A DNA stretch of 64,000 bases, taken from an uncultured Lachnospiraceae bacterium. Its GTDB lineage: Bacteria > Bacillota > Clostridia > Lachnospirales > Lachnospiraceae. The first letter of the stretch is position 1. Every line of letters starts with the position of its first letter. The notes under the pieces are model-generated. The model searched no databases. It was not told the DNA's origin and saw only the letters and a program-made list of their open reading frames with translations. Positions 1 to 9,466 of the stretch are shown here, piece after piece. Where the stretch lies: NCBI GenBank assembly GCA_902761585.1, contig CACWKX010000010.1, positions 1 through 64,000 on the forward strand, given 5' to 3'. The position numbers and the translations under genes were made by a program.

Positions 1-149
1 CATCTCTTATCCCTTTTACTGTTTAAAGGTCAGTTCCTTAAAATAAAACTTTTCAGAACTTTCAAGGTTGTTTCACTGTTCAGTTATCAAGGTGCTCAAT
101 CCACCGATCAGGTTAACTTGTTTAATGAAGTTTGCTTCTCATCGGCGAC
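1..149 (-). ncRNA. Predicted rRNA operon leader with boxA-like elements (runs off the left edge)
   Basis: Read on the minus strand downstream of the promoter at 156-184. It carries GAGCACCTTGATAACTGAAC (78-97), close to the boxA antitermination sequence found in Firmicute rRNA leaders and 16S-23S spacers, and a second CAACCTTGAAAG-type copy at about 51-70. No start of 16S rRNA and no open reading frame lies in this stretch, so the structural RNA would begin beyond position 1. The assignment rests on the motif and promoter strength and is an inference. Confidence 0.55.
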
Positions 150-155
150 TTGAAT

Positions 156-184
156 ATAATACCATCCGGCAATACGGATGTCAA
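156..184 (-). promoter_or_regulatory. Strong sigma-A promoter reading out of the window (probable rRNA promoter)
   Basis: On the minus strand there is a perfect -35 TTGACA (179-184), a 17-base spacer and -10 TATTAT (156-161). Transcription would start near 149 and run toward position 1. The sequence that follows is boxA-like and non-coding, which fits an rRNA promoter better than a protein gene. Confidence 0.8.
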
Positions 185-230
185 CATGTTTTTGAAATAT
201 TTTTCGACAGATCGAGTCAATCATAATTGC

Positions 231-269
231 AAAGACAGCTTCGGTCAACATGCTGCCGGAGCTGTCTTT
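231..269 (-). terminator. Hairpin downstream of infA
   Basis: The arms 231-244 and 256-269 (AAAGACAGCTTCGG with its complement) form a 14-bp stem with one G-U pair and an 11-base loop. It lies about 50 bases after the infA stop. The U-run after the stem is poor on both strands, so termination may be inefficient. It marks the end of the spc operon on this side and separates it from the rRNA-type promoter. Confidence 0.55.
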
Positions 270-322
270 GTGTATGATTCAATTCCTTTTGATTGATCCA
301 TTCACCTTCCGAATGGTCTGCA

Positions 323-541
323 TTACTTATCTCTCCAGATAATTCTTCCCTTATCCAGGTCGTATGGAGAAAGTTCAATTGTTACCTTGTCCCCCGGCAG
401 GATTCGGATAAAATTCATTCTGAGCTTTCCGCTGATGTGGGCGAGCACGACATGTTTGTTTTCAAGCTCGACCTTAAACATCGCATTTGGCAGCTTTTCG
501 AGGACGGTTCCCTCAACTTCAATAACATCTGATTTTGACAT
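323..541 (-). CDS. infA: Translation initiation factor IF-1
   Basis: This 72-residue protein is a single S1/OB-fold domain, the normal IF-1 length. IF-1 binds the ribosomal A site during initiation and modulates IF-2 and IF-3. Recognisable family segments are the N-terminal [15 protein letters not shown], then [19 protein letters not shown] and the C-terminal GRIIWR. A start with a good ribosome binding site follows the KOW protein gene by 13 bases. In most Clostridia rpmJ and the alpha operon (rpsM, rpsK, rpsD, rpoA, rplQ) follow directly, but here the gene is followed by a hairpin and an unrelated strong promoter. Confidence 0.97.
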   Translation of the reverse strand: MSKSDVIEVEGTVLEKLPNAMFKVELENKHVVLAHISGKLRMNFIRILPGDKVTIELSPYDLDKGRIIWRDK

Positions 542-554
542 GTTGTCTCCCTCT

Positions 555-836
555 TCATCTGTCTGACTGAATCCGGCTATATAGTTTCTTTATATGGATC
601 AGATCGCTGTCGATCTTTGCGTTCTTCAGGAGATCCCTGATCTCTGGTGATACATTATAAATCAGCTGCATATGCTTTTCATTTTTTTTCTTCGGCTTAT
701 CGACATGTGAATGGACGCCGTCTGCAGCTTGCAGCATTCCATCCCTAACCCCTAATACGATATAAAGCCTGCCTCTGTCATGCCCTGCTTTTGACACACC
801 CAGGCATGGAAGAGCTTCCGGATGATCTTTGTTCAC
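555..836 (-). CDS. KOW-domain (L14e-like) RNA-binding protein
   Basis: A 93-residue protein with an N-terminal KOW motif ([17 protein letters not shown]) and a basic patch (KPKKKNEKH) resembling eukaryotic/archaeal L14e. Proteins of this type sit between map and infA in many Clostridia and are annotated only as KOW-domain RNA-binding proteins; the function is not established. The longer reading frame opens at 854, but AGGAGG lies 8 bases before the GTG at 836 and the family normally starts there, so I chose 836. It is in one operon with map and infA, 28 bases downstream of map. Confidence 0.85.
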   Translation of the reverse strand: MNKDHPEALPCLGVSKAGHDRGRLYIVLGVRDGMLQAADGVHSHVDKPKKKNEKHMQLIYNVSPEIRDLLKNAKIDSDLIHIKKLYSRIQSDR

Positions 837-864
837 TCCAGATACCTCCTGCATCTAGATCCAT

Positions 865-1641
865 TCAGCCCGCATACGGGGTATATGGCTTTGTCAGAGA
901 AAGGATCTCCGGATCTCCCTCTGTGATCAGGATGGAGTTCTCATAGTGAGCAGCAGGCTTTCTGTCAGCAGTCACAACAGTCCAGCCGTCATCAAGCCAA
1001 TCAACCTCCCAGGTTCCTTCTGCAATCATCGGCTCAATTGCAAGTGTCATTCCCGGAAGCAGCCTGATCCCCCTCGATTTCTGACGAAAATTCGGCACCT
1101 CAGGGTCCTCATGCATTTGTGTCCCGATTCCATGACCAACCAGATCCCGAATCACACCATATCCAAAGCTTTCTGCATAATCTCCGATTGCGTTGCTGAT
1201 TTCATGAAGGTGATGCCCGGCCCTGGCGTATTTTAATCCTTCAAAAAAACTTTGCCTTGTGACGTCAATCAGCTTCTGCTTATCATCAGAGATCTGTCCG
1301 ACAGCAAATGTTCTGGCGGCATCGGAATGATACCCCTTATAGATCAACCCGCAGTCAAGCGATATGATATCGCCCTCTCTCAGTATACGGCTCTTTTTCG
1401 GAATCCCGTGTACCACCTCTTCATTCACGGAAGTACAGACTGCTGCCGGATATCCTTCAAAGTTGAGAAAATTCGGGGTCCCTTCCTGTTCTCTGATCAG
1501 TTTTCGCGCCAGCATATCGATCTCCCAGGTGGACACTCCGGGTTTAATCATCTGTTCCAATCCTTCGAATACTTTCTCAAGCCGGTGGTTGGATTCCCGC
1601 ATCAGCGCAATCTCATGTTGTGTCTTGATTGATACTGCCAT
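865..1641 (-). CDS. map: Methionine aminopeptidase, type I
   Basis: This cytosolic metalloprotease removes the initiator methionine from nascent proteins. The 258-residue sequence has the pita-bread fold signatures: VHGIPKKSRILREGDIISLDCG with the first metal Asp, the second Asp in YHSDAARTF, the His in GHGIGTQMHEDPEVPN, and Glu residues in AIEPMI and YENSILITEG. It lacks the N-terminal SH3-binding zinc finger of eukaryotic enzymes. The start at 1641 has AAGGAG 9 bases upstream, whereas the frame-open start at 1659 has no comparable site. The gene lies between adk and the KOW protein, the usual secY-adk-map-infA order. Confidence 0.96.
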   Translation of the reverse strand: MAVSIKTQHEIALMRESNHRLEKVFEGLEQMIKPGVSTWEIDMLARKLIREQEGTPNFLNFEGYPAAVCTSVNEEVVHGIPKKSRILREGDIISLDCGLIYKGYHSDAARTFAVGQISDDKQKLIDVTRQSFFEGLKYARAGHHLHEISNAIGDYAESFGYGVIRDLVGHGIGTQMHEDPEVPNFRQKSRGIRLLPGMTLAIEPMIAEGTWEVDWLDDGWTVVTADRKPAAHYENSILITEGDPEILSLTKPYTPYAG

Positions 1642-1700
1642 ATTGCTGCTCTCCTTCAACGCATTCAGAAAACTCTGTTTGATGTACGCAGCCTATTTCT

Positions 1701-2357
1701 TCAGGCTTCGTCCATTTTGGTTAATTCATCGCAGATCTCGCTGAATACTTCTTCCATCGACTTCATGCCATCAAATGTTCGCAGAGAGCCTGCCTCCTGA
1801 TAGTATTCAATCAGCGGCTGTGTCTGTTTATGATAGACTTCAAGCCTTTTTTTCACCGTCTCCGGCTGGTCATCTGCGCGGATCATCAGCTCCGCACCGC
1901 AGACGTCACAGATTCCATCGTTCTTCGGCGGATTATACTGTACATGGTATGTCGCCCCACACTTCGGACAAACTCTTCTTCCACTCATGCGCCGGATGAT
2001 GTCCTCATCCTTTACCTCGATATCGATTGCAATATCAATCGAAGTACCCTGCTTCTTCAGAGCATCGGTCAGCGCGTTCGCCTGATTCAGGGTTCTTGGA
2101 AAACCATCCAGGATATATCCATTTTTGCAGTCGTCCTTTGAGAGCCTGTCTGTCACAAGATCCAGCGTCAGCTCATCCGGAACAAGAAGTCCCTGATCTA
2201 TGTAAGACTTCGCCTTATTCCCAAGCTCTGTCTGATTCTTGATATTCGCTCTGAAGATATCTCCAGTTGAAATCTGCGGGATACCGAATTTCTCAGAAAT
2301 GAACTTAGCCTGTGTTCCTTTTCCTGCGCCTGGTGCCCCAAGCATAATGATCTTCAT
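1701..2357 (-). CDS. adk: Adenylate kinase, zinc-containing long form
   Basis: Converts AMP plus ATP into two ADP. The 218-residue protein begins with the Walker A loop [10 protein letters not shown], has the NMP-binding STGDIFR segment and [10 protein letters not shown], and its LID carries a four-cysteine zinc site (CPKCG and CDVCG around residues 130-153), typical of Gram-positive enzymes. The start at 2357 is supported by AAAGGAG 7 bases upstream; the frame-open start at 2387 falls inside an intergenic hairpin. It lies directly downstream of secY, as in most Firmicutes. Confidence 0.97.
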   Translation of the reverse strand: MKIIMLGAPGAGKGTQAKFISEKFGIPQISTGDIFRANIKNQTELGNKAKSYIDQGLLVPDELTLDLVTDRLSKDDCKNGYILDGFPRTLNQANALTDALKKQGTSIDIAIDIEVKDEDIIRRMSGRRVCPKCGATYHVQYNPPKNDGICDVCGAELMIRADDQPETVKKRLEVYHKQTQPLIEYYQEAGSLRTFDGMKSMEEVFSEICDELTKMDEA

Positions 2358-2385
2358 TCTCTGCTCCTTTTGTCTTAAACAACAC

Positions 2386-2424
2386 AAAGTGTGCCCCTGT
2401 CCTGGGGGACAAGAAGCACACTTT
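2386..2424 (-). other. Intercistronic hairpin between secY and adk
   Basis: The arms AAAGTGTGC (2386-2394) and its complement (2416-2424) enclose a C-rich/G-rich inner pairing, giving a compact stem in the 102-base secY-adk spacer. No U-tract follows, so it is more likely an mRNA processing or stability element, or a weak attenuator, than a full terminator. Confidence 0.45.
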
Positions 2425-2459
2425 GCTATGAATGATTATGAATATCGTAAATTCATAAA

Positions 2460-3773
2460 TTACTCACTGAGAAAACCCTTGTAATTTCTTACAACCATCT
2501 GTGATTCAATCTGCTGAATGGTCTCCAATACAACTCCTACAATAATAATCAAAGATGTCCCGCCAAAGGACACATCTGCATTGAAAACACCATTGAAGAA
2601 AATCGGAATAACAACAACAACCATAAGGCCGACGACTCCAATGAAGATGATGTAGTTCAGTATCTTATTCAGATAGTCAGATGTTGGTTTCCCCGGACGG
2701 ATTCCCGGAATAAAACCGCCTTGCTTTTTCAGATTGTCAGCCACCTCAATCGGATTGAATGTGATTGAAGTGTAGAAATATGCAAAGAAAATATTCAACA
2801 CAACATATAAAGCGAGTCCGATCATATACACCGGATGAGAAAAATCAAACCAGTTATTCTGATTCAGAATGCCCAGAATGGTCGCTGCAACACCACTTGC
2901 TGACTTTCCAACAAAGCTCAGAATGATTGAAGGGATAGACATCAGTGATGAAGCAAAGATAACAGGAATGACACCAGCTGTGTTGACCTTCAGTGGAATG
3001 TTGGATGACTGCCCTGCAACCATTCTTCTTCCCTGGACCTTCTTCGCATATTGTACCGGAATCTTTCGAACTGCATCATTGAGCAGGATTGTAAGAGCAA
3101 CTGTCAAAAGGATGACGACTGCGATTATGACAGCTGCCATTCCGCCTTTTGCAATCGACTTTCCGCTGACAAACTGCTGCCAGAGCGCTGTCATGTCCTG
3201 CGGCAGCCTTGAAACAATATTGATCAGAAGGACGATTGAAATACCGTTCCCTACACCATTCTCAGTGATCCGTTCACCGATCCACATGACAAACGTGGAT
3301 CCCGCCGTCAATGCGAAAATAACCGTAATCACACTCAGGAAATTATAGTTTCTGATCAGTCCACTGCGTCCAAAGCCCACCGCCATGGCAACACTCTCGA
3401 ACAAAGAAAGGCCGACAGTCAGGACACGAGTGATCCTGGTCATCTTTTTTCTTCCATCTTCACCATCCCGGTGCATCTCTTCCAGGGCCGGGATCGCGAT
3501 TGTGAGAAGCTCCATGATAATGGATGCAGTAATGTAGGGTGTGATGTTCAGCGCAAACACAGACATCCGTTCAAATGAACCGCCTGTGAATGCACTGAAG
3601 AAACTGAATGCCCCATTATTCTGCTGACTGAACCACCGGCTGAAATAGGTTCTGTCAACTCCCGGTACCGGGAGCTGAGAACCGAACCGAATGAGAATCA
3701 ACATCATAAAGGTATAAAACAGTTTTTTTCTGATGTCCTTTATCCGAAACATGTCGCGTAAAGATTTAAACAT
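2460..3773 (-). CDS. secY: Preprotein translocase subunit SecY
   Basis: The 437-residue protein is the pore subunit of the Sec translocon and has the expected ten hydrophobic segments. Family signatures are QLPVPGVD near residue 33, the first-helix GGSFERMSVFALNITPYI, and the cytosolic loop FNPIEVADNLKKQGGFIPG used for SecA/ribosome contacts. It begins inside the rplO stop (TGATG, one shared base), which indicates translational coupling. SecE, its partner, is encoded at 46518 in this same window; secG is not present. Confidence 0.97.
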   Translation of the reverse strand: MFKSLRDMFRIKDIRKKLFYTFMMLILIRFGSQLPVPGVDRTYFSRWFSQQNNGAFSFFSAFTGGSFERMSVFALNITPYITASIIMELLTIAIPALEEMHRDGEDGRKKMTRITRVLTVGLSLFESVAMAVGFGRSGLIRNYNFLSVITVIFALTAGSTFVMWIGERITENGVGNGISIVLLINIVSRLPQDMTALWQQFVSGKSIAKGGMAAVIIAVVILLTVALTILLNDAVRKIPVQYAKKVQGRRMVAGQSSNIPLKVNTAGVIPVIFASSLMSIPSIILSFVGKSASGVAATILGILNQNNWFDFSHPVYMIGLALYVVLNIFFAYFYTSITFNPIEVADNLKKQGGFIPGIRPGKPTSDYLNKILNYIIFIGVVGLMVVVVIPIFFNGVFNADVSFGGTSLIIIVGVVLETIQQIESQMVVRNYKGFLSE

Positions 3774-4198
3774 CAGATCACCTCTGCTTTTCCACCTAAC
3801 TCTTCAATCTTTGCCTTCGCTGATGCGCTGAACGCATTCAGAGAAACATTCAGTTTCTTTGTCAGCTCGCCATTGCCAAGAACCTTTACGCCATCCTTCG
3901 GATCGCGGATGATTCCCTTCTCAAGCAGCGCCTCAACAGTCACTTCAGAGCCATCCTCGAATTTCTCCAGATCACTCAGGTTGATTGTCTCAATGACAGC
4001 GCGTCCGACGTTCTTAAACCCTCTCTTCGGAAGTCTGCGGTACAGAGGCATCTGTCCACCTTCAAACCCAATTCTGGGCGCTCCGGAACGTGCCTTCTGA
4101 CCCTTTGTGCCCTTGCCGGCAGTCTTATCGCCGCGGCCCTTGCGGAATGAGCCGCTGGTGACAGATCCTGCAGCTGGCTTCAGAGTTGATAAATCCAT
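3773..4198 (-). CDS. rplO: 50S ribosomal protein L15
   Basis: This 141-residue protein has the glycine/lysine-rich N-terminal half ([19 protein letters not shown]) that threads into 23S rRNA, followed by [15 protein letters not shown], the L15 hallmark, and a globular C-terminal domain. It is a late-assembly large-subunit protein. It stands in the standard spc-operon position rpmD-rplO-secY and overlaps secY by one base. Confidence 0.97.
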   Translation of the reverse strand: MDLSTLKPAAGSVTSGSFRKGRGDKTAGKGTKGQKARSGAPRIGFEGGQMPLYRRLPKRGFKNVGRAVIETINLSDLEKFEDGSEVTVEALLEKGIIRDPKDGVKVLGNGELTKKLNVSLNAFSASAKAKIEELGGKAEVI

Positions 4199-4212
4199 AA
4201 GTGTACCTCCTC

Positions 4213-4395
4213 TTAAGCTTCTTCAACTTTCACGAGATGAGAAACGTGAGCGATCATTCCTCTGACCGCTTTGTTGTCCGGCATCTCAACTGTCTTGTGC
4301 ATTTTGTTCAGCCCAAGAGCCTTCACGGTTGCTCTCTGCTCCGGAATCGCAGCAATCGGAGACTTTACAAGCGTGATCTTTAACTTTCCAGCCAT
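4213..4395 (-). CDS. rpmD: 50S ribosomal protein L30
   Basis: A 60-residue protein matching bacterial L30 in length and in the segments [33 protein letters not shown] and [14 protein letters not shown]. It is a small beta-alpha-beta RNA-binding protein of the large subunit. It lies between rpsE (14 bases upstream) and rplO (14 bases downstream) and is co-transcribed with them. Confidence 0.96.
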   Translation of the reverse strand: MAGKLKITLVKSPIAAIPEQRATVKALGLNKMHKTVEMPDNKAVRGMIAHVSHLVKVEEA

Positions 4396-4409
4396 AAAGC
4401 ATAACCTCC

Positions 4410-4919
4410 TTAAGCTAAGACTTCGTCAACGGACTTCCCGCGGAGACGAGCGACATCCTCAGGACTCTTCAGGCTCTTCAGTGCTTCAAGAGTTGCAAGG
4501 ACTACATTCTGCTTGTTATTGGAACCAAGCGACTTTGTACGAATATTACGAATTCCGGCAAGCTCAAGAACGGTACGTGCAGGACCACCGGCAATAATAC
4601 CAGTACCTTCCGGTGCCTTCTTCAGAAGGACGGCTGCACCGCCGAACTTTCCAATGTAATCATGCGGAATGGAACTGTTCTGATCAAGTACAACAGAAAT
4701 CAAATGCTTCTGTGCATCTTCTCTTCCCTTGCGGATTGCATCCGGGATTTCTGTTGCCTTCCCAAGACCAGCACCAACATGACCATTGCCGTCACCGACT
4801 ACCACCAGAGCAGCAAAACGCATGTTGCGGCCGCCTTTTACAACCTTCGTAACACGTTTGATGGCCACGACCTTGTCATTCAGCTCAAACTGGTTCGGAT
4901 CAATGATCTCATGTCTCAT
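4410..4919 (-). CDS. rpsE: 30S ribosomal protein S5
   Basis: This 169-residue small-subunit protein acts in decoding accuracy and mRNA helicase activity. It has the N-terminal double-stranded RNA-binding domain ([34 protein letters not shown]) and the C-terminal domain with [19 protein letters not shown]. The VTKVVKGGR loop, where spectinomycin-resistance changes usually fall, looks wild-type. Standard spc-operon position after rplR. Confidence 0.97.
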   Translation of the reverse strand: MRHEIIDPNQFELNDKVVAIKRVTKVVKGGRNMRFAALVVVGDGNGHVGAGLGKATEIPDAIRKGREDAQKHLISVVLDQNSSIPHDYIGKFGGAAVLLKKAPEGTGIIAGGPARTVLELAGIRNIRTKSLGSNNKQNVVLATLEALKSLKSPEDVARLRGKSVDEVLA

Positions 4920-4937
4920 TGTGTCTTCTCCTCCTCC

Positions 4938-5306
4938 TTAGAAATCCAGCCCAGCTTCTCTTGCTGCATCAGCAAGTGCCTGGACCTTGCCATGATAGAT
5001 GTAGCCCGCACGGTCGAACACAACCTCCTTGATGCCCTTTTCCAGAGCCCTCTTGGCAATTGCGGTTCCAACAGCCTTGGCAGCCTCAACATCATCTGTC
5101 TTCTCGAGGCTTTCCTTTACATCCTTCTGAAGAGTATTGGCAGACACAAGCGTTGCCCCTGTCTCATCATCAATGATCTGCGCATACATGTTCTTGTTAC
5201 TTCTGTAAACAGCAAGACGCGGTCTGGATGCGGTTCCGCTGATGCGGTTACGAATTCTTCTATGCTTTTCTTCGCGAATCTCAGCTCTTGATTCTTTGCT
5301 AACCAT
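4938..5306 (-). CDS. rplR: 50S ribosomal protein L18
   Basis: A 122-residue protein with the L18 pattern: a basic N-terminus ([21 protein letters not shown]), then [18 protein letters not shown] and the conserved end [20 protein letters not shown]. It binds 5S rRNA together with L5, which is also encoded here (6596-7135). Located between rplF and rpsE with short spacers. Confidence 0.97.
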   Translation of the reverse strand: MVSKESRAEIREEKHRRIRNRISGTASRPRLAVYRSNKNMYAQIIDDETGATLVSANTLQKDVKESLEKTDDVEAAKAVGTAIAKRALEKGIKEVVFDRAGYIYHGKVQALADAAREAGLDF

Positions 5307-5325
5307 CGTGCACCCTCCTCCTTAA

Positions 5326-5865
5326 TTATTTCTTACCGGTCTTACCGACTTTGCGTCTGATCACTTCAGTCTCATATTTGATACCCTTGCCCTTATACGG
5401 CTCAGGTTTTCTCTTCTCTCTGATCTCGGCTGCGTACTGTCCAACCTTCTCCTTGCTTACACCAGAGACGATAATTTTATTGCCGTCCACCTTTGTCTCG
5501 ATTCCCTCCGGATCTTCCATTTCAACCGGATGAGAATAGCCGAGGCTGAGGGTTAATTTCTTTCCCTGCTTAACCGCACGGTAACCGACACCATTCACCT
5601 CGAGCGTCTTGCTGAAGCCATTCGACACACCTTCAACCATGTTGTGGATCAGGGTTCTGGTAAGGCCGTGGAGAGACTTCTCTCTCTTCAAATCATTCGG
5701 CCTTGACACAAGGACCTCGTTATCCTTCACCTCAATTGTAAGCTCAGGGACAAATGTCCTTACAAGTGTTCCCTTCGGTCCTTTGACCGTGACAACATTT
5801 CCATCAGCAACACTTACGGTGACTCCCGCAGGGATTGCTACCGGCAGTCTTCCTATTCTTGACAT
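5326..5865 (-). CDS. rplF: 50S ribosomal protein L6
   Basis: This 179-residue protein is built of two repeated alpha/beta domains, beginning [15 protein letters not shown] and ending with [26 protein letters not shown], the L6 C-terminal signature near the sarcin-ricin loop. It helps form the factor-binding region used by EF-G and EF-Tu. A 77-base spacer separates it from rpsH, longer than the neighbouring ones. Confidence 0.97.
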   Translation of the reverse strand: MSRIGRLPVAIPAGVTVSVADGNVVTVKGPKGTLVRTFVPELTIEVKDNEVLVSRPNDLKREKSLHGLTRTLIHNMVEGVSNGFSKTLEVNGVGYRAVKQGKKLTLSLGYSHPVEMEDPEGIETKVDGNKIIVSGVSKEKVGQYAAEIREKRKPEPYKGKGIKYETEVIRRKVGKTGKK

Positions 5866-5942
5866 GCCTTCTTCCTCCTTACTTAGATTCTCGGAAGGCA
5901 GTTCGTCTCAGACGCTTGCCTTCTGTTTTCAGTAATATCTAG

Positions 5943-6344
5943 TTACCAGACAAACGCAAGGACTTCGCCGCCTACATGCTGCTTTCTTGCTTCCTTGTCA
6001 GTGATAACACCCTTGTTAGTAGACACAATGGCGATCCCGAGGCCGCCAAGGACCTTCGGCATATCCTCACTTCCGGCATAGACACGAAGACCCGGCTTCG
6101 AAATTCTCTTAATACCGGAGATGATCCTTTCGTTCTTATCCTTGCCGTACTTCAGCGTAATATGCAGATTCTTCTGAACGCCTTCACCAGTGATTTCGTA
6201 CTTTGCAATATATCCCTCATCGACCAGGATGTTGGCAATTGCAGTCTTCATTTTTGAAACCGGTACATCTACCGTATCATGCTTAGCTGTATTCGCATTG
6301 CGGATTCTTGTAAGCATATCTGCGATTGGATCATTCATTGCCAT
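5943..6344 (-). CDS. rpsH: 30S ribosomal protein S8
   Basis: This 133-residue protein binds the central domain of 16S rRNA and in E. coli also represses the spc operon. Signatures are [14 protein letters not shown] at the N-terminus, [12 protein letters not shown] in the middle and the C-terminal [20 protein letters not shown]. The frame stays open to 6392, but AGGAGG lies 8 bases before the ATG at 6344 and homologs start there. Confidence 0.97.
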   Translation of the reverse strand: MAMNDPIADMLTRIRNANTAKHDTVDVPVSKMKTAIANILVDEGYIAKYEITGEGVQKNLHITLKYGKDKNERIISGIKRISKPGLRVYAGSEDMPKVLGGLGIAIVSTNKGVITDKEARKQHVGGEVLAFVW

Positions 6345-6395
6345 GTTAGTATCCTCCTTAGACTTGACGCGACAAATAATTATTTCTTTCAATCA

Positions 6396-6581
6396 TTACC
6401 AGGATGCTTTCCTGACGCCCGGGATCTCGCCCTTGTATGCAAGCTCTCGGAAGCAGATTCTGCAAACGCCATACTTCTTGAGCACGGAATGCGGGCGTCC
6501 GCAGATGCTGCAGCGTGTGTATGCTCTGGATGAGAACTTCGGAGCGCGCTGCTGCTTAAGTTTCATAGAAGTCTTCGCCAT
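6396..6581 (-). CDS. rpsN: 30S ribosomal protein S14, zinc type
   Basis: A 61-residue S14 of the short, zinc-containing class (also called RpsZ), with two CxxC pairs: CSIC and CRIC. This is the primary, zinc-replete form found in the spc operon of Firmicutes. No zinc-free paralog is visible in the window. It follows rplE by 14 bases and precedes rpsH by 51 bases. Confidence 0.97.
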   Translation of the reverse strand: MAKTSMKLKQQRAPKFSSRAYTRCSICGRPHSVLKKYGVCRICFRELAYKGEIPGVRKASW

Positions 6582-6595
6582 TGAAAATGTCCTCC

Positions 6596-7135
6596 TTATT
6601 TCGCAAACGGCATATTGAAGAGTCTCAGAAGCTCACGACCCTCCTCATCAGTCTTAGCCGTCGTAACGAAAATGATATCCATACCTCTGACCTTGTCTAC
6701 CTTATCATATTCAATTTCAGGGAAAATCAGCTGCTCCTTGATGCCAAGTGCGTAGTTTCCTCTGCCATCGAATGCATTCGGGTTTACACCACGGAAGTCA
6801 CGGACACGGGGAAGTGCAAGATTGACAAGACGATCCAGGAATTCGTACATTCTGTCACCGCGGAGCGTAACCTTGCAGCCAATCGGCATTCCTTCACGAA
6901 TCTTGAAGTTTGCAACAGAATTCTTGGCCTTTGTCTGAACCGGCTTCTGTCCAGTGATGATCGCCATATCGTTCATAGCGGACTCAAGGACTTTTGCATT
7001 CTCCTTCGCTTCTCCGACACCCATATTGACGACAATTTTATCAAGCTTCGGTACCTGCATGACATTCTTGTATCCGAACTTTTTGGTAAGCTCCGGTACA
7101 ATCTCGTTCTTGTACTGCTCTTTTAATCTGCTCAT
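6596..7135 (-). CDS. rplE: 50S ribosomal protein L5
   Basis: This 179-residue 5S-rRNA-binding protein carries the L5 marks [18 protein letters not shown], the Q-K-A-loop [22 protein letters not shown], and [20 protein letters not shown]. It contacts the P-site tRNA through its beta-hairpin. Order rplX-rplE-rpsN is canonical. Confidence 0.97.
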   Translation of the reverse strand: MSRLKEQYKNEIVPELTKKFGYKNVMQVPKLDKIVVNMGVGEAKENAKVLESAMNDMAIITGQKPVQTKAKNSVANFKIREGMPIGCKVTLRGDRMYEFLDRLVNLALPRVRDFRGVNPNAFDGRGNYALGIKEQLIFPEIEYDKVDKVRGMDIIFVTTAKTDEEGRELLRLFNMPFAK

Positions 7136-7155
7136 CGTTTCCTCCTTTCCCCTGA

Positions 7156-7455
7156 TTAGTCAATGACCTCGCCGGTCTTCTTTGCAACGCGGACTTTTTT
7201 GTCCCCGTCCATCTTGAAACCGACTCTGGTAATCTCACCCTTTACAAGAAGCATGACGTTGGAAGCATCAAAATAAGCTTCCTTGTTGACAATGCCTCCC
7301 TGCGGCGCACCTGCAGATGGCTTCTGGTGCTTCGTCACCATGTTGATGCCCTCGACAAGGATCTTATCATCCTTGAATCCAAGGACCTTTCCCTCCTTGC
7401 CCTTATCCTTGCCGGCGATGACTCTGACCATATCGCCCTTTTTAATCTTTCTCAT
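7156..7455 (-). CDS. rplX: 50S ribosomal protein L24
   Basis: A 99-residue assembly-initiator protein of the large subunit with a KOW motif at the start ([20 protein letters not shown]) and the family segment [26 protein letters not shown]. The frame is open to 7467, but the GGAGG at about 7460-7464 would overlap that start and instead serves the ATG at 7455, which gives the usual MRKIKKGD N-terminus. Confidence 0.96.
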   Translation of the reverse strand: MRKIKKGDMVRVIAGKDKGKEGKVLGFKDDKILVEGINMVTKHQKPSAGAPQGGIVNKEAYFDASNVMLLVKGEITRVGFKMDGDKKVRVAKKTGEVID

Positions 7456-7505
7456 GTTATCCTCCAATCCGTATGCAGATCATCTCTGCCTTACGCTTGT
7501 CTCTG

Positions 7506-7874
7506 TCAAAGTACCTCCGGAGCAAGAGAAACGATCTTCATGAATTTCTTATCACGAAGCTCTCTTGCGACAGGCCCGAAAATACGGGTCCCGGTCGGTG
7601 TACCATCGTCCTTGATAACAACGCCCGCATTCTCATCGAAGCGGATATAAGAACCATCCTTGCGGCGTACGCCCTTGACCGTACGGACAACGACTGCCTT
7701 GACGACATCGCCCTTTTTCACAACGCCGCCTGGCGTTGCATCTTTGACCGCACAGACACACGTATCGCCGATGCCGGCATATCTCCTGGTTGAACCACCC
7801 ATTACGCGGATCACAAGAAGTTCCTTGGCTCCGGTATTGTCCGCAACCTTCAGTCTAGTTTCCTGCTGTACCAT
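7506..7874 (-). CDS. rplN: 50S ribosomal protein L14
   Basis: A 122-residue protein of the subunit interface, recognisable from [20 protein letters not shown], the conserved [20 protein letters not shown] and [20 protein letters not shown]. It forms an intersubunit bridge and, in other bacteria, is the docking site of the silencing factor RsfS. It sits between rpsQ and rplX in standard order. Confidence 0.97.
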   Translation of the reverse strand: MVQQETRLKVADNTGAKELLVIRVMGGSTRRYAGIGDTCVCAVKDATPGGVVKKGDVVKAVVVRTVKGVRRKDGSYIRFDENAGVVIKDDGTPTGTRIFGPVARELRDKKFMKIVSLAPEVL

Positions 7875-7891
7875 TCCACGAATCCTCCTGA

Positions 7892-8149
7892 TTATTTCGC
7901 TCTCTCAATGATCTTGACAAGTCTCCATCTCTTATCCTTGGACAGCGGTCTGGTCTCCATGACACGGACGGTATCTCCGATATTAGCCTCGTTGTTTTCA
8001 TCATGAGCCTTCAGTTTGTAAGTTCTCTTGACAATCTTTTTATACAGAGGATGCTTTACATGGTCCTCAACCGCAACAACGATCGTCTTATCCATCTTAT
8101 TGCTGACGACGTGGCCTGTACGGGTCTTTCTAAGATTTCTCTCTTCCAC
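7892..8149 (-). CDS. rpsQ: 30S ribosomal protein S17
   Basis: This 85-residue OB-fold protein is a primary binder of 16S rRNA. It shows [39 protein letters not shown] and [19 protein letters not shown], all S17 signatures. It lies 23 bases after rpmC and 17 before rplN. Confidence 0.97.
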   Translation of the reverse strand: MEERNLRKTRTGHVVSNKMDKTIVVAVEDHVKHPLYKKIVKRTYKLKAHDENNEANIGDTVRVMETRPLSKDKRWRLVKIIERAK

Positions 8150-8172
8150 GGATATCTCCTTTCAATGCACAG

Positions 8173-8376
8173 TTACTGTGCGCTTCCGGAAGCAAGAACC
8201 GTCTGGATTCTGGCAATGTTCTTGCGCACTTCTTTGATCCTGCTTGTGTTGTCCAGCTGGTTTGTAGCGTTCTGGAATCTCAGGTTGAACAGTTCCTTCT
8301 TAGCAGCTACAAGTTCCTCGTTAAGCTCCTGAGCTGTCTTGCCGCGCAGCTCCTCTACATACTTTTTACTCTTCAC
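8173..8376 (-). CDS. rpmC: 50S ribosomal protein L29
   Basis: A 67-residue two-helix protein at the polypeptide exit, where trigger factor and SRP dock. The family core is [19 protein letters not shown] followed by [19 protein letters not shown]. The open frame extends to 8445, but this would overlap rplP by 80 bases. The GTG at 8376, giving [12 protein letters not shown] and a normal L29 length, overlaps rplP by 11 bases and is preferred. Confidence 0.93.
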   Translation of the reverse strand: MKSKKYVEELRGKTAQELNEELVAAKKELFNLRFQNATNQLDNTSRIKEVRKNIARIQTVLASGSAQ

Positions 8377-8803
8377 TGTTATCACCGCCTTTGATTCCTT
8401 CGCGCGTAATGATCTTGCACTTGCAGGGTAACTTATGCATTGCAAGGCGCAGCGCCTCTCTAGCTACTTCCTCAGATACCTCGCCCATCTCAAACAGGAC
8501 GCGTCCAGGCTTGACAACTGCAACCCAGTACTCAGCCGTTCCCTTTCCGGAACCCATTCGTGTCTCTGCCGGCTTTGCAGTAACAGGCTTGTCAGGGAAA
8601 ATCTTGATCCATACTTTTCCGCCACGCTTGATATAACGGGTCATAGCGACACGAGCTGCCTCAATCTGGATGGAATTGATCCAGCAGGGTTCTGTTGCAA
8701 CCAGTCCATATTCACCGTAGGTAACCGTCGTTCCCCTGTTGCACTTTCCAGCCATGGAACCACGGAACTGTTTACGATGCTTTACTCTCTTCGGCATTAA
8801 CAT
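8366..8803 (-). CDS. rplP: 50S ribosomal protein L16
   Basis: A 145-residue protein near the A site and peptidyl transferase centre. It has [17 protein letters not shown] at the start, then [39 protein letters not shown] and [19 protein letters not shown]. The start codon overlaps the rpsC stop by one base (TAATG), indicating coupled translation. Confidence 0.97.
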   Translation of the reverse strand: MLMPKRVKHRKQFRGSMAGKCNRGTTVTYGEYGLVATEPCWINSIQIEAARVAMTRYIKRGGKVWIKIFPDKPVTAKPAETRMGSGKGTAEYWVAVVKPGRVLFEMGEVSEEVAREALRLAMHKLPCKCKIITREGIKGGDNSEE

Positions 8804-9456
8804 TATTTATCGCTCCCTTCTCTCTTAGACGGAAGTACCTCGCCCTTGTAGATCCAAACCTTTACGCCAAGCTTCCCGTAAGTTGTATGTGCCTCTGCAA
8901 AACCATAGTCGATATCGGCACGGAGCGTCTGAAGCGGGATGGTTCCATCGGAATAGAACTCCTTGCGGGCGATTTCTGCGCCATTGAGACGGCCTGCAAT
9001 TGCGGTCTTGATCCCCTTGGCACCAAACTTCATAGTTCTTCCCATAGCGCCCTTCATCGCGCGTCTGTAGGAAATACGGTTCTCAAGCTGCTGAGCAATG
9101 TTTTCGGCAACAAGCTGGGCATCGAGATCAGGCTTCTTGACTTCCTTGATGTCAAGGACAACCTTCTTGTCAGTCAGCTTCGCGACTTCTGCCTTGGTCT
9201 TCTCGATCTCTGCGCCCTGCTTTCCAATCAGGATTCCCGGCTTAGCCGTATAAATGGAAATCTTGACACGGTCAGAAGCACGTTCAATCTCGATTCTTGA
9301 AATCCCTGCGGAATACAGTTTCTTTTTCAAGAAGGTACGGATTGTGTTGTCTTCCTTCAGGTTCTCAGAAAAGCTCTTCTTGTCAGCGTACCAGTTTGAA
9401 TTCCAGCCATCGATAACGCCGACTCTCATTCCATGCGGGTTCACTTTCTGTCCCAT
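8803..9456 (-). CDS. rpsC: 30S ribosomal protein S3
   Basis: A 217-residue mRNA-entry protein with an N-terminal KH domain ([20 protein letters not shown]) and the S3 C-terminal domain ([42 protein letters not shown]). Together with S4 and S5 it forms the ribosomal helicase. It starts 10 bases after rplV. Confidence 0.97.
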   Translation of the reverse strand: MGQKVNPHGMRVGVIDGWNSNWYADKKSFSENLKEDNTIRTFLKKKLYSAGISRIEIERASDRVKISIYTAKPGILIGKQGAEIEKTKAEVAKLTDKKVVLDIKEVKKPDLDAQLVAENIAQQLENRISYRRAMKGAMGRTMKFGAKGIKTAIAGRLNGAEIARKEFYSDGTIPLQTLRADIDYGFAEAHTTYGKLGVKVWIYKGEVLPSKREGSDK

Positions 9457-9466
9457 GATATCCTCC

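Noticed and set aside
1..322. rpmJ or another short gene after infA
   Set aside because: No L36-like CxxC frame is present on the minus strand; the stretch is a hairpin, promoter and leader.
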